Assembly (NCBI GenBank): GCA_963665925.1
Contig: OY762511.1
Coordinates: forward strand, 3,224,001 to 3,288,000
Length of the DNA stretch: 64,000 nucleotides
DNA from: G963665925 sp963665925
GTDB lineage: Bacteria > Bacillota > Clostridia > Peptostreptococcales > Acidaminobacteraceae
Direction: 5' to 3'
Positions 17,626 through 26,482 of this stretch are shown here, one piece after another; position 1 is the stretch's first letter, and each line of letters starts with the position of its first letter. Made by a program: the position numbers and the translations under genes. The notes beneath the pieces are model-generated. The model made no database searches, was not told the DNA's origin, and saw only the letters and a list, made by a program, of their open reading frames with translations.

Positions 17626-19317
17626 TTAAAGCTTGAAATCTAGAGCATCCTCTTCTGAAAGAGGTTTTGAGAAATGGTAGCCCTGTAGTCGGTGAACATT
17701 CATTTTCTGTGCGACTTCAACCATGGAATCATCCTCTATGCCTTCAGAAACAACGGAGACGTTATGATCGCAGCACAGCTGTACAACGGATTTGATAAAG
17801 CCCTTTATCAGAGATTTTTCCATAACGGACCGCATAATTTCACGATCGATTTTAACCTCTGAAATAGGGGTGTAGATCATGCTGTTAAGTGATGCATAAC
17901 CAGTGCCAAAGTCATCCAGGGAAATGTTCATGCCATATTCACGAAGCTGAGTCAGGTTCTTAAGAATAAGGGAAGAACTCTTGTCGATCATTGTCGATTC
18001 AGTAATCTCTACGGTGATCAGGCTCGGGTCGAGTCCGTATTTTTCTATGGTTTGAATGATTTTCTGCGGGTAATCCATGGTGACAAGCTCCATTGCCGAT
18101 GTGTTCACAGAAATTGCAGCATGAGCATGGTTTTTTTCATTATATGCCTTGATGAACTGGCACGCTTTTTCAAATACATAAATGCCGAGTTCACGAATAC
18201 TGCCGTTTTGTTCTGCGACGGGTATGAATGCGTCTGGAAAAATGGTCCCCCATTCATGGGTTTTCCATCGTACAAGCGCTTCAAAGCCTGCCAGGTTATT
18301 TGACTGGGCGTCGAAAATGGGTTGGTAGACATTGAAAATCTCATCGCGTTTTATTGCTCCAGACAATCGGCTTTCGATGAAAAGGTGTTTGAATACGTGA
18401 TTTTGTGTCTCAGAGCTGTAAAACGAAATATTGCTGTCGGCATTGCGTTTTGAATCTTCAATGGTGAGATAAGCCCTGTTTAGAATTTCATCAGCAGTGG
18501 TCACCTTGTTTTCTAGTGGGTAACTTATTGCGGCAGTGTGAAAATCCACATCAATCCCGACGTTGTGCAAATTGCGTATTTTATAAATTTGCTCTTTGAT
18601 CGTGCCGACAGCTGCACGAACTTCTTCAGTGTGTGTCTTTCCCTGTACCAGAAGGGCAAATTTACTGGTTGAAATTCTAAATGGAACATATTTGGTGTCG
18701 AGCTGATCCATTGCAGCGTTCACAGTGTCTCTGACAATTTGATTTGTCTTCTCATAGCCATAAAGTGAAAACAGATGGCGGATTAGATAAAAGCTCATAA
18801 GAATCAGCGTAGCGGGTCTTTTTTCATCCAAATCCTTCTGGATCATATTTTGCAGCTTTTGTCGGTTGTAAATACCGCTGATCGGTTCTATATAGGCAAG
18901 GTCATAAAGTTTTTCATTGTAATTTTTCAGAAAGGTTATGTCTGTGTGAGAGCCAATCATGCAAGTCATATTGCCGTTCTCATCGTAGTCAGCAACGCCG
19001 AAGGCTTCGATCCACCGAGGGTTTCCGAACTTATCAATCACTTTATATTCGGATTTGAAGGATTCCTCTCTACTTGAAGTATGCTGAGTGTATCCGTTTC
19101 TGAACTTGTCTTTGAATTCCTCGTCAATAATCTCAATCCAGTCATCAAGGGTAGAATTGGTTTGAGGAATGTCAAAAATCTTATAAAAATTTTCATTATA
19201 GAATATGACATCGCCCTCAGGCGTCATCTCCCAAAGACCAACCTTCGAAATATCAAAAAGCTCTATGAATCTTCCGAATTTGCTGGTGACCTCAGACATG
19301 CTTTTCAGTGTTCTCAT
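17626..19317 (-). CDS. PAS-GGDEF(degenerate)-EAL c-di-GMP phosphodiesterase
   Basis: The 563-residue cytoplasmic signalling protein has a PAS domain (about 20-140, GLWEMTPEGDVIFYNENF), a GGDEF-like domain (about 150-300) whose signature is replaced by RISTSKF so it should not make c-di-GMP, and an EAL domain (about 315-563). The EAL domain keeps FEALVRW, VNTSAMEL, VEITES, LDDFGTGYAS, VKIDRE, EGIED and RLQGYHFSKP, so hydrolysis of c-di-GMP is likely. The start at 19317 (MRTLKS) has GTGAGG upstream; the longer in-frame extension to 19383 has no site. It stands alone, preceded by a repeat-rich region. Confidence 0.9.
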   Translation of the reverse strand: MRTLKSMSEVTSKFGRFIELFDISKVGLWEMTPEGDVIFYNENFYKIFDIPQTNSTLDDWIEIIDEEFKDKFRNGYTQHTSSREESFKSEYKVIDKFGNPRWIEAFGVADYDENGNMTCMIGSHTDITFLKNYNEKLYDLAYIEPISGIYNRQKLQNMIQKDLDEKRPATLILMSFYLIRHLFSLYGYEKTNQIVRDTVNAAMDQLDTKYVPFRISTSKFALLVQGKTHTEEVRAAVGTIKEQIYKIRNLHNVGIDVDFHTAAISYPLENKVTTADEILNRAYLTIEDSKRNADSNISFYSSETQNHVFKHLFIESRLSGAIKRDEIFNVYQPIFDAQSNNLAGFEALVRWKTHEWGTIFPDAFIPVAEQNGSIRELGIYVFEKACQFIKAYNEKNHAHAAISVNTSAMELVTMDYPQKIIQTIEKYGLDPSLITVEITESTMIDKSSSLILKNLTQLREYGMNISLDDFGTGYASLNSMIYTPISEVKIDREIMRSVMEKSLIKGFIKSVVQLCCDHNVSVVSEGIEDDSMVEVAQKMNVHRLQGYHFSKPLSEEDALDFKL

Positions 19318-19473
19318 ACGCGCCTCACATTTAAGTTGAAATGACATTAATGAATGCCAATACATCAGTACCCATTGTATCACAAGACCAAGTTGTTTAA
19401 ATAGTGACTAAAGCCCCTAAAAAATGCCCACTTTTCGGGATGAATCTGATTTTCGGTAAGGACAAAGAAATGC

Positions 19474-19537
19474 ACGTTTGAAAGAACTAAGCCCTATTCT
19501 TGTGCGCGCACAAATAGGGCTTAGTTCTTTCAAACGT
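19474..19537. repeat. 25-bp perfect inverted repeat
   Basis: Perfect 25-base arms (19474-19498, 19513-19537) flank a 14-base loop that itself contains the palindrome TGTGCGCGCACA. It sits directly beside the tandem repeat cluster. The stretch 19318-19473 shows nothing else recognisable. Confidence 0.85.
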
Positions 19538-19553
19538 ATATGGCGCGACCAGC

Positions 19554-19828
19554 GACATGGGCAATCGAAGATTGCCCTGTTCTTTTCTAAACGTGATATA
19601 AAGCCAGATGAATAGACATGGGCAATCGAAGATTGCCCTGTTCTTTTCTAAACGTGATATAAAGCCAGATGAATAGACATGGGCAATCGAAGATTGCCCT
19701 GTTCTTTCAAAACGTGATATAAAGCCAGATGAATAGACATGGGCAATCGAAGATTGCCCTGTTCTTTTCAAAACGTGATATAAAACCAGATGAAGCGACA
19801 TGGGCAACTTGAGTGGAGCCTATGTCGC
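19554..19828. repeat. Tandem 60-61-bp repeats with terminator-like hairpins
   Basis: Four nearly identical units start at 19554, 19615, 19676 and 19736, with a truncated fifth at 19797. Each begins GACATGGGCAATC and holds the hairpin GGGCAATC-GAA-GATTGCCC followed by TGTTCTTTT, then AACGTGATATAAA. GCGACAT at 19795-19801 has its inverse at 19822-19828. The cluster lies downstream of the Usp gene (minus strand) and upstream of the EAL gene. Units have no unique spacers, so this is not CRISPR. A related hairpin lies behind holA. Confidence 0.92.
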
Positions 19829-19840
19829 GTCCATTCCCCC

Positions 19841-20278
19841 TTACTTGTCCTGCTGCATGACGAGAACAGGAATTTCGGAATGATGTACTACGCGATTGGT
19901 TACGCTGCCCATCAGGAATCTTTTGGCAGCACCAAGGCCATGTGTGCACATGATTATCAAATCAGCCTCTTCCTGAATGGCAACATCAATAATGGTACTT
20001 GAAGGCTCGCCTGTAAGCACATCGATTTTCAGGTGTGTGTCAGGAATGTCGAGCTTTTCGCTTGCGTTTTTCAGGATTTCTGCGGAGCGCTCAGCGCCAT
20101 CAAGCTGTATGACCATTCCTGCAGTTGGATAAGACACATAGTTTTGAATAACAGATAAGTCATCTACGTGGAGCAGAATCACAACTGAATTATATCGCTC
20201 ATAAAAATCCTGAGCAGCTTTAAACACAGAACTGCATGTATCGGACCCGTCGACTGGAACAAGAATTTTTTCAAACAT
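19841..20278 (-). CDS. Universal stress protein, UspA family
   Basis: The 145-residue single-domain Usp starts KILVPVDGSD and has the ATP-binding signature GLGAAKRFLMGSVTNRVVHHS, matching G-x2-G-x9-G(S/T). ATP-binding Usps are stress-linked nucleotide sensors. The start has AAGGAGGTG upstream. It is divergent from a chemoreceptor gene with a sigma-54 promoter. Confidence 0.93.
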   Translation of the reverse strand: MFEKILVPVDGSDTCSSVFKAAQDFYERYNSVVILLHVDDLSVIQNYVSYPTAGMVIQLDGAERSAEILKNASEKLDIPDTHLKIDVLTGEPSSTIIDVAIQEEADLIIMCTHGLGAAKRFLMGSVTNRVVHHSEIPVLVMQQDK

Positions 20279-20430
20279 TTAACAACACCTCCTTACAATA
20301 TCTATACCCAATGTCCCGCCGAATAGCATGAATATTGGTAAAATCTATCAAGTGTTATGGGAATCTTGCTGGTATTTTGGAGCGTATTGATACAATCTAT
20401 CAGAAAATTCACAAAAAAGCATGTTTTTTC

Positions 20431-20445
20431 TGGCATGAAAATTGC
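20431..20445 (+). promoter_or_regulatory. Sigma-54 promoter of the first chemoreceptor gene
   Basis: TGGCATGAAAATTGC keeps the GG (-24) and GC (-12) dinucleotides at exact sigma-54 spacing, 43 bases before the start codon. No TAATGGT element was found upstream, so the activator may differ from that of the 25-33 kb units. Confidence 0.85.
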
Positions 20446-20487
20446 GCTATTAGTAGTATCCAGAGGGATAACAGGAGGGGGAGCAAA

Positions 20488-22269
20488 ATGCTATTTATTG
20501 GAGGTTTGATCACAGGTATTATTATTCAGTACTTTTTATCCACAAAGTTTATTAAAAAAGATTCAGAAATGCCTAAAGCAGTGTCGGTGAGCCCGGTGAA
20601 AAAAGCACCAGAAACTGGACAAGGCAATAAGCTTTTAGACTTGCAGAGTGAATTCGAGCTGAGACTGAATCAAATCAGATGGCTGTCTGCTGAAAATAAC
20701 ACCATATTTCAGGAGATGTCGTCTAAGCTTGAAGAGGTCTTGAAAAATGGGGAAGACAACATTGCAAGTATTGAGCAGACCAATGCGGCTGTCAATGAAA
20801 TGGCAGAACTCAGTGACAGACTGAATACCTTCGCAGAGAAACTGAGTGACGCTTCTGATGAATGGAAAAAGCAATTTGAAATGAACAAGACATCCATTTT
20901 GTCCATTTCAGAATCTATGAGCTCTGCAAAACGAGAGAACGATCTGGCAAATGTACGTAACTCGGATCTTCAAAAATCAAGTGGGGAAATTAAAAACATA
21001 CTCAAATACATTAGAGATATATCAAGCCAGACAAATTTGCTCGCCCTGAATGCGTCTATTGAAGCTGCACGTGCAGGGGATGCTGGAAGAGGATTCGCAG
21101 TCGTAGCGGGTGAAATCAAGAAGCTATCCGACCAGACCGATACGGCGATTGATGAAATTGAAAAAATGATTCAGCATTTGAATAAGAGTCTGAGTGAACT
21201 GGATGAGAGTCTAAAGGATTCATCGTCAGAGTTTAAACAGGTGGATACGCAGGTGGAAAACGCAACTATGGCATTCACACATATGGAAAGCTCATTTGGT
21301 GCAATTCAAGATACGGTAGGAGAACTGGCAATTCAGGCTGCTACACAGAAGGGCATATCTTCAGAAATCAATCTGGCAGTTGAAGCCATTTCTGAGTCTG
21401 TCATGGGCACACATGCCTATACCATTGAAACAAAGTCGGCAAATACACTGGTACAGGAAAAGTTTTCAGAAATCGAGCTCGAAAACAATGTCCTTCGAGA
21501 AATGTGTGTCGATTTCTCAATGAGTCTGGAAAGCTACAAGGACCACAACGATATTTATATAGGCATAAACCCATTTACTTCCCCAATACGCATCAAGTCG
21601 CTTTATGAGCCCATACTGAAACAGGTGTTCAGCACCATAGGTAAAAATGTTCGTATTATTGTGCCTGAATCCTATGACGCCATTTACAAGCTGCTGAATG
21701 AAAATGCCATTGATTGTGCTTGGCTCTCGCCACTGGCATATGTGACTGCAAAATCCAAATGCCAGATTGAACCGATTGTTTCGCCGCAGGTCAATGGTGC
21801 GGCCAATTATAGGGGCCTTATTATCAGTAAGGATCTGCAGCGCATCAGTCAACTGAAGCGTGCGCGTTTTGGTTTTGTCGATGAGCGAAGCGCATCAGGC
21901 TATCTTTACGCAAAAACCTTCCTTGAGGAGTCAGGACTCTATGACCAGCTGGGAGAAATTCGGTTCTTAGGAAGTCATGACAAGGTAATCGAAGCTGTAC
22001 TCAATGGGGATATTGATGCAGGCGCAACCTACAACGAGGCACTGGAAGGCTTCGGCAAAGAGGCGGCCGTTCAGATTTTACACCAGACAGATGATATTCC
22101 AAAGGACGCCATTGTCGTAAATGAAAAGTCCAAGTATCTGACCCGCGAGGCCTTAAGTGATGCTTTTGCAGGCTATAGGGGAATAAACAAGGCAAATATC
22201 ACTGGCTTTGAGCAGATAGAAGACAACACGTATAAGGTTGTTCGTGCCCTTGAAGAAAAAATTGGATAA
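20488..22269 (+). CDS. Chemoreceptor-like protein with C-terminal PhnD-type binding domain
   Basis: The 593-residue protein has an unusual order: one N-terminal membrane segment (about 1-18), a coiled region, an MCP signalling hairpin (about 100-330; tip QTNLLALNASIEAARAGDAG), then a PhnD/phosphonate-type periplasmic-binding fold (about 355-590; YIGINPFTSPIRIKSLYEPIL, DCAWLSPLAY, RFGFVDERSASGYLY). No second membrane segment separates signalling and binding domains, so both should lie on the same side, presumably the cytoplasm. It may sense an intracellular ligand. The start at 20488 is chosen for AGGAGGGGG upstream; a longer in-frame opening to 20335 would span the sigma-54 promoter. Confidence 0.88.
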   Translation: MLFIGGLITGIIIQYFLSTKFIKKDSEMPKAVSVSPVKKAPETGQGNKLLDLQSEFELRLNQIRWLSAENNTIFQEMSSKLEEVLKNGEDNIASIEQTNAAVNEMAELSDRLNTFAEKLSDASDEWKKQFEMNKTSILSISESMSSAKRENDLANVRNSDLQKSSGEIKNILKYIRDISSQTNLLALNASIEAARAGDAGRGFAVVAGEIKKLSDQTDTAIDEIEKMIQHLNKSLSELDESLKDSSSEFKQVDTQVENATMAFTHMESSFGAIQDTVGELAIQAATQKGISSEINLAVEAISESVMGTHAYTIETKSANTLVQEKFSEIELENNVLREMCVDFSMSLESYKDHNDIYIGINPFTSPIRIKSLYEPILKQVFSTIGKNVRIIVPESYDAIYKLLNENAIDCAWLSPLAYVTAKSKCQIEPIVSPQVNGAANYRGLIISKDLQRISQLKRARFGFVDERSASGYLYAKTFLEESGLYDQLGEIRFLGSHDKVIEAVLNGDIDAGATYNEALEGFGKEAAVQILHQTDDIPKDAIVVNEKSKYLTREALSDAFAGYRGINKANITGFEQIEDNTYKVVRALEEKIG

Positions 22270-22284
22270 GCGATAGAAATTGGG

Positions 22285-22321
22285 ATGCAACATTAAAAAT
22301 ATTTTAATGTTGCATTCTTAT
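22285..22321 (+). terminator. Terminator after the chemoreceptor gene
   Basis: ATGCAACATTAAAA (22285-22298) pairs perfectly with TTTTAATGTTGCAT (22302-22315), followed by TCTTATT. Confidence 0.85.
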
Positions 22322-22340
22322 TACAAAAATACGACTTGGG

Positions 22341-22369
22341 TTGACCCTTTCCATGTACAGATTTATGAT
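22341..22369 (+). promoter_or_regulatory. Promoter of the ABC exporter gene
   Basis: TTGACC (22341-22346) and TATGAT (22364-22369) with a 17-base spacer, 48 bases before the start codon. Confidence 0.65.
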
Positions 22370-22416
22370 TGTTTTGTTACATATAAATTTGACACCTATC
22401 AGAAAGGAGGACACCG

Positions 22417-24168
22417 ATGGATTTTAAGAAAATAAAAAGATTTACCAAGTATTACAGACCTCATAAGAAATTACTAACCCTGGATCTGATGTGCGCCTTC
22501 GCGCTATCAGGACTGGATCTTATTCTACCTGTACTTTCAAAAATCATGGTCAACGATGTCATAGCGGCAAAGGACCACCAGCGTGTGCTTCAAATTGGCC
22601 TTGCACTTGTTGCCGTGTATCTGCTTCAAGCAGGATTCGGCTATTTTGTGAACTATTGGGGCCATGTCATGGGCTCAAGAATTGAATATGACTTGAGAAA
22701 GGATATCTTTGGTCACATTCAGACCCTGCCGCATACGTTTTTTGACAAGAATCAGACCGGTCAAATCATGTCGCGCATTGTCAATGACCTGGAGCGGATT
22801 TCCGAGTTTGCCCATCATGGACCAGAAGACCTCTTTATTTCAGGCGTCATGTTCCTTGGCGCAGTGGGTATTATGCTGACCTATGAATGGCGTCTGGCAC
22901 TGGTTGTCGTAGTCTTCATACCGCTGATGCTCCTGTTCGCCATTAAGAAACGGCTCAATATGACCACTGCCTTCGCAGAACTCAGAAAACGGATTGCTGA
23001 AATCAATGGCAATCTGGAAAACAGTCTCTCAGGCATCCGTGTTGTGAAAGCATTTGCCAACGAGCATTTTGAGAAGATGAAGTTTGATGAGGGAAACAAG
23101 AGTTATCGTGACAGCATGCGTGAAGCCTTTAAGGCAATTGCAGAGTTTGTGACAGGAATCAACTTCATGATTGGACTGCTGAACACAGCTGTACTGACCT
23201 ATGGTGGCTGGCTGGTAATTCAGGGTGCTATGGATGTCGGTTCCCTGCTCGCATTTCTACTGCTTGTGAACTTCTTCATGAATCCTGTCAGACGTCTTGT
23301 TACGTTTGTAGAAGAGTACCAGAGAAGCATGACGGGTTTTGAAAGGTTCCTCGAGATTATGGACACCACTTCTGACATTAAAAATGCGCCGGATGCTGCG
23401 AAGCTTGATACAGTGGAAGGCAACATCCTGCTTGAAAATGTGACCTTCAAATATGAAAATGATGATACCAAGGTCCTTCATGATTTGACACTTGAAGTCG
23501 ATGCCGGCAAGACCCTGGCTCTGGTAGGCCCATCTGGCGGTGGAAAGACAACCCTCATTCATCTGATTCCAAGATTTTATGATGTAACACAGGGCGCGAT
23601 GAAAATAGATGGGCATGATGTGCGTGACATTGATCTAAGATCCCTTAGAAGACATGTTGGTATTGTTCAGCAGCAGGTATTTCTCTTTACAGGGACCATC
23701 CGTGACAATATCGCTTATGGAAAAATTGGTGCGTCAAATGCTGAAATCGAAGAAGCAGCGCGAAAGGCACGCATACATGACTTTATCATGTCATTGCCTG
23801 AGGGGTATGACTCTGCGGTGGGCGAGAAGGGCGTTATGCTTTCTGGCGGCCAGAAGCAGCGTATATCCATTGCGCGCGTTTTCCTGAAGAACCCATCCAT
23901 TCTAATTCTAGATGAGGCGACATCCGCACTGGACAATGAAACTGAAATCCAGATTCAAGCCGCTCTCGATGAGTTATCTAAGAACAGGACAACCATTGTA
24001 ATTGCGCATAGATTGTCGACGATAAGAGGCGCAGATGAAATTGTCGTCCTGACAGATAAGGGTGTTGAAGAGCAGGGCGACCACGAAACGCTTCTGAAAA
24101 ACGGAAAACTCTATTCAAAGCTCTACAATGCTCAGTTTAAAGGGTTTATTCCAGATCTTCCGGCTTAA
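22417..24168 (+). CDS. ABC exporter half-transporter (MsbA/BmrA-like)
   Basis: The 583-residue protein fuses a six-helix transmembrane domain (about 15-320) to an ATPase domain (about 335-580) with Walker A GPSGGGKTT, signature LSGGQKQR, Walker B ILILDEATSALD and switch His in IAHRLST. It should homodimerise and export lipids, drugs or peptides; substrate unknown. Single gene with its own promoter and terminator; AGGAGG lies 7 bases before the start. Confidence 0.92.
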   Translation: MDFKKIKRFTKYYRPHKKLLTLDLMCAFALSGLDLILPVLSKIMVNDVIAAKDHQRVLQIGLALVAVYLLQAGFGYFVNYWGHVMGSRIEYDLRKDIFGHIQTLPHTFFDKNQTGQIMSRIVNDLERISEFAHHGPEDLFISGVMFLGAVGIMLTYEWRLALVVVVFIPLMLLFAIKKRLNMTTAFAELRKRIAEINGNLENSLSGIRVVKAFANEHFEKMKFDEGNKSYRDSMREAFKAIAEFVTGINFMIGLLNTAVLTYGGWLVIQGAMDVGSLLAFLLLVNFFMNPVRRLVTFVEEYQRSMTGFERFLEIMDTTSDIKNAPDAAKLDTVEGNILLENVTFKYENDDTKVLHDLTLEVDAGKTLALVGPSGGGKTTLIHLIPRFYDVTQGAMKIDGHDVRDIDLRSLRRHVGIVQQQVFLFTGTIRDNIAYGKIGASNAEIEEAARKARIHDFIMSLPEGYDSAVGEKGVMLSGGQKQRISIARVFLKNPSILILDEATSALDNETEIQIQAALDELSKNRTTIVIAHRLSTIRGADEIVVLTDKGVEEQGDHETLLKNGKLYSKLYNAQFKGFIPDLPA

Positions 24169-24242
24169 TTATTGAAAAAGAAATCATGCGTCCTGCACCT
24201 GCTTCCCAACTCTGGCATTGCTAAAAGCATATGGAATAAATA

Positions 24243-24286
24243 AAGGAACTGCCGATGGAAATTGCCATCAGCCGTTCCTTTTTTTT
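24243..24286 (+). terminator. Terminator of the ABC exporter gene
   Basis: An imperfect 14-base stem (GGAACTGCCGATGG with CCATCAGCCGTTCC) ends in T8. It lies between convergent genes. Confidence 0.85.
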
Positions 24287-24329
24287 AGATACTGAAATCC
24301 ATAAGCATTCAATGACTTTATAGGTGCTG

Positions 24330-25016
24330 TTAACGCCACTTTTCATAAATCAGGTCAAAAAGCGTCTGATTGATTGCATAAGCCTTTTCGCCATCCTTGA
24401 TCTTCAACTGGTGGAGCAAGCTGGTAAAGAGCTGAAGAAAGGTATGATATGTCGAGTCCCGGTAGGCGATTTCGTTTGAAACTGCATGAATTGCGCAGTG
24501 TATGGAGTTGAAGAACATACGGAAGAGCGGATTGACACTTGCATCTGCAAGTGCGGTGTAAAGAGCCATGATTGCCTCAGCCTTTTGATTTCTTTCCTCA
24601 AAAGATACAGCAGCGGCAAGTACCTCTTTGACGCTTTCGAGCCGTGCGTCATATTCATTTTGAATGATATCGGCAATGATAAGATCGGTATGTCCCTTAA
24701 AGAGGTCAAGAATCGCTTTTCTATAGGAATGGGAGAGTTCATTTCCATAGCATTTGACCAGACTGCTTATGACATCAACAGTTCCAGTTTGCTTAAAGTC
24801 TTCGACAATTGTTCCCTTTCGAGGCAATATCCTAACCAGGCCGCGGTCCTGAAGACGTGTGAGTACATTGTGAATCACGGGTCGACTCAGATTGAGTTCC
24901 TCAGACAGCTGGCGTTCAGATGGCAATGAATCTCCCGCTTTTAGCTGGCCTGTAATGATTCTTGCCTCAAGTTCCTCCAGTAAAATATTCTCCTGCTGTT
25001 TTGATATGTTTGTCAT
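24330..25016 (-). CDS. GntR-family regulator (FadR/FCD-like)
   Basis: The 228-residue protein has an N-terminal winged helix (KAGDSLPSERQLSEELNLSR, about 27-46, then NVLTRLQDRGLVRI) and a helical C-terminal domain of FCD type that should bind a small acid-containing ligand. It is divergent from iadA, and the space between holds several TAATGGTT/AACCATTA half-sites. The same motif precedes two other local units. It is therefore a candidate repressor of a regulon for beta-aspartyl peptide use. The start at 25016 has AGGAGGG at proper spacing; a second ATG two codons earlier abuts that site. Confidence 0.88.
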   Translation of the reverse strand: MTNISKQQENILLEELEARIITGQLKAGDSLPSERQLSEELNLSRPVIHNVLTRLQDRGLVRILPRKGTIVEDFKQTGTVDVISSLVKCYGNELSHSYRKAILDLFKGHTDLIIADIIQNEYDARLESVKEVLAAAVSFEERNQKAEAIMALYTALADASVNPLFRMFFNSIHCAIHAVSNEIAYRDSTYHTFLQLFTSLLHQLKIKDGEKAYAINQTLFDLIYEKWR

Positions 25017-25110
25017 TGTCATCCCTCCTGGTATAACCAGCATATATTTACCCGAAAAGTATCCATTAAAGCAGCTTGATCGCAAATTAGGGTCTTTGAA
25101 AGTGGTGGAT

Positions 25111-25157
25111 TAATGGTTAAAATGGTAGTAAGAAAATAACCATTAAATAAACCATTA
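25111..25157. promoter_or_regulatory. TAATGGTT/AACCATTA element cluster before iadA
   Basis: TAATGGTT (25111-25118) faces AACCATTA at 25138-25145 and 25150-25157, plus an AATGGT at 25121-25126. The cluster lies about 85-130 bases before the predicted sigma-54 start, the usual place for enhancer sites, and also just before the divergent gntR gene. Confidence 0.75.
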
Positions 25158-25215
25158 AAATGGATTGATTCTCTAAACCCTGTATTTAAGCGGTGTTAAG
25201 GTCTTATAGAAAAAT

Positions 25216-25230
25216 TGGCATGTTTCCTGC
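25216..25230 (+). promoter_or_regulatory. Sigma-54 promoter of iadA operon
   Basis: TGGCATGTTTCCTGC matches the -24/-12 consensus with correct GG-GC spacing, 58 bases before the iadA start. Confidence 0.85.
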
Positions 25231-25288
25231 AATATAGTAGACTGGAGATTTCCGAAAATACCAAACTGAAGATAAATAGGGGGATATT

Positions 25289-26458
25289 ATGCTAAAACTA
25301 TTAAAAAATGCAGAGGTCTACAGTCCGGCGTATATAGGACAAAGAGACATCCTGATTGCAGATGGGCGTATTGCTGCCATTGCGCCAGAAATCACATTTA
25401 TGTCAGATGCAATTGAGGTGATAGCTGTTGATTTGAAAGGCAAACGTGTCATGCCAGGTTTGATTGACGCCCATGTGCATATTTGCGGTGGTGGCGGTGA
25501 AGGCGGCTTTAGGACAAGAACCCCTGAGCTGGTGCTGTCGGATATGATCAGGGCAGGTGTGACAACCGTTGTGGGCTGTCTGGGAACAGATGGTGTTGCA
25601 AGGTCGATGGAAAATCTGATTGCCAAAACCAAGGCACTCAAGGAAGAGGGCGTGAGCGCTTATTGCTATACGGGCTCATACAGTCTGCCCCTGGTTACGC
25701 TGACAGGCGATATACGCAGGGATATCATGATGGTGGAGGAAGTGATTGGAACAGGTGAGATTGCTGTTTCAGACCACCGGTCATCAGCACCCTCCAAATA
25801 CGAGCTCGCTAAGATGGCTGCTGAGTCACGTCTTGGTGGAATCCTTTCAGGCAAGTCCGGGGTCGTCAATCTCCATTTGGGAGATGGTGAAAAGCGATTT
25901 GAACCGATTTATGAAGTGCTTAGCGTTTCAGACATCCCTATAGGTCAGTTTCTGCCAACACATGTAAATAGAAATGGTGAACTCTTCAATGAAGCAGTTG
26001 CCTATGCCTTAAGGGGTGGCAGGGTGGACATCACAACGTCAACGATTCCGCAGTTCATAGACGAGGGAGAAGTGCCGGCTGGAAAAGCTGTGAAAATGCT
26101 CCTTGAAGCGGGTGTGCCCCTTGAACGGATTACAATGACCTCTGACGGTCAGGGATCGCTGCCTTCCTTTGATGCGAATGGAAACTGCAATGGACTAACT
26201 GTGGGGAGTATGGGCAGTCTATATGACACAGTTCTTGATGCAGTCAAGACCTATGGTGTTGCGCTGGAAGAAGCACTCACTACCATAACGACTTCGCCGG
26301 CGATGGCACTGGGACTGGCGCATAAAGGCCGCATAGAAGCGGGTATGGATGCAGACCTGATTGTGGCAGAGAAAAATGGGAAAATCACAGATGTCATGGC
26401 GCTTGGAAAATGGATGATGCAAAACGAAGAAGTCATTGTCAAAGGCACGTTTGAGTAA
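25289..26458 (+). CDS. iadA: Isoaspartyl dipeptidase
   Basis: The 389-residue cytoplasmic M38 amidohydrolase splits beta-aspartyl (isoaspartyl) dipeptides into aspartate and the second amino acid. Metal ligands are visible: H62 and H64 in DAHVHICGGGGEGG, H196 in NLHLGDG, H225 in PTHVNRNG and D286 in TSDGQGS. The E. coli carboxylated bridging lysine is replaced by E157 in GEIAVSDHRSS; other bacterial family members may share this, and Glu can bridge the metals. It is the first gene behind a sigma-54 promoter and is followed after 24 bases by the activator gene. With the cyanophycinase 6 kb away, beta-Asp-Arg is a likely substrate. Confidence 0.93.
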   Translation: MLKLLKNAEVYSPAYIGQRDILIADGRIAAIAPEITFMSDAIEVIAVDLKGKRVMPGLIDAHVHICGGGGEGGFRTRTPELVLSDMIRAGVTTVVGCLGTDGVARSMENLIAKTKALKEEGVSAYCYTGSYSLPLVTLTGDIRRDIMMVEEVIGTGEIAVSDHRSSAPSKYELAKMAAESRLGGILSGKSGVVNLHLGDGEKRFEPIYEVLSVSDIPIGQFLPTHVNRNGELFNEAVAYALRGGRVDITTSTIPQFIDEGEVPAGKAVKMLLEAGVPLERITMTSDGQGSLPSFDANGNCNGLTVGSMGSLYDTVLDAVKTYGVALEEALTTITTSPAMALGLAHKGRIEAGMDADLIVAEKNGKITDVMALGKWMMQNEEVIVKGTFE

Positions 26459-26482
26459 GAATCGGCATTGGGGGCTGAACTT

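Noticed and set aside
19487..19807. 106-codon repetitive open frame on the minus strand
   Set aside because: It is created by the tandem 61-bp repeats; no ribosome site, and the frame shifts where one unit is 60 bp.
19554..19828. Possible CRISPR array
   Set aside because: Units are identical throughout with no unique spacers, and no cas genes are near.
20335..20487. Longer N-terminus for the first chemoreceptor
   Set aside because: It would span the sigma-54 promoter; the ATG at 20488 has a strong ribosome site and begins with the membrane segment.
24213..24228. Sigma-54-like TGGCATTGCTAAAAGC
   Set aside because: The GC dinucleotide is one base too far and no gene follows on that strand.
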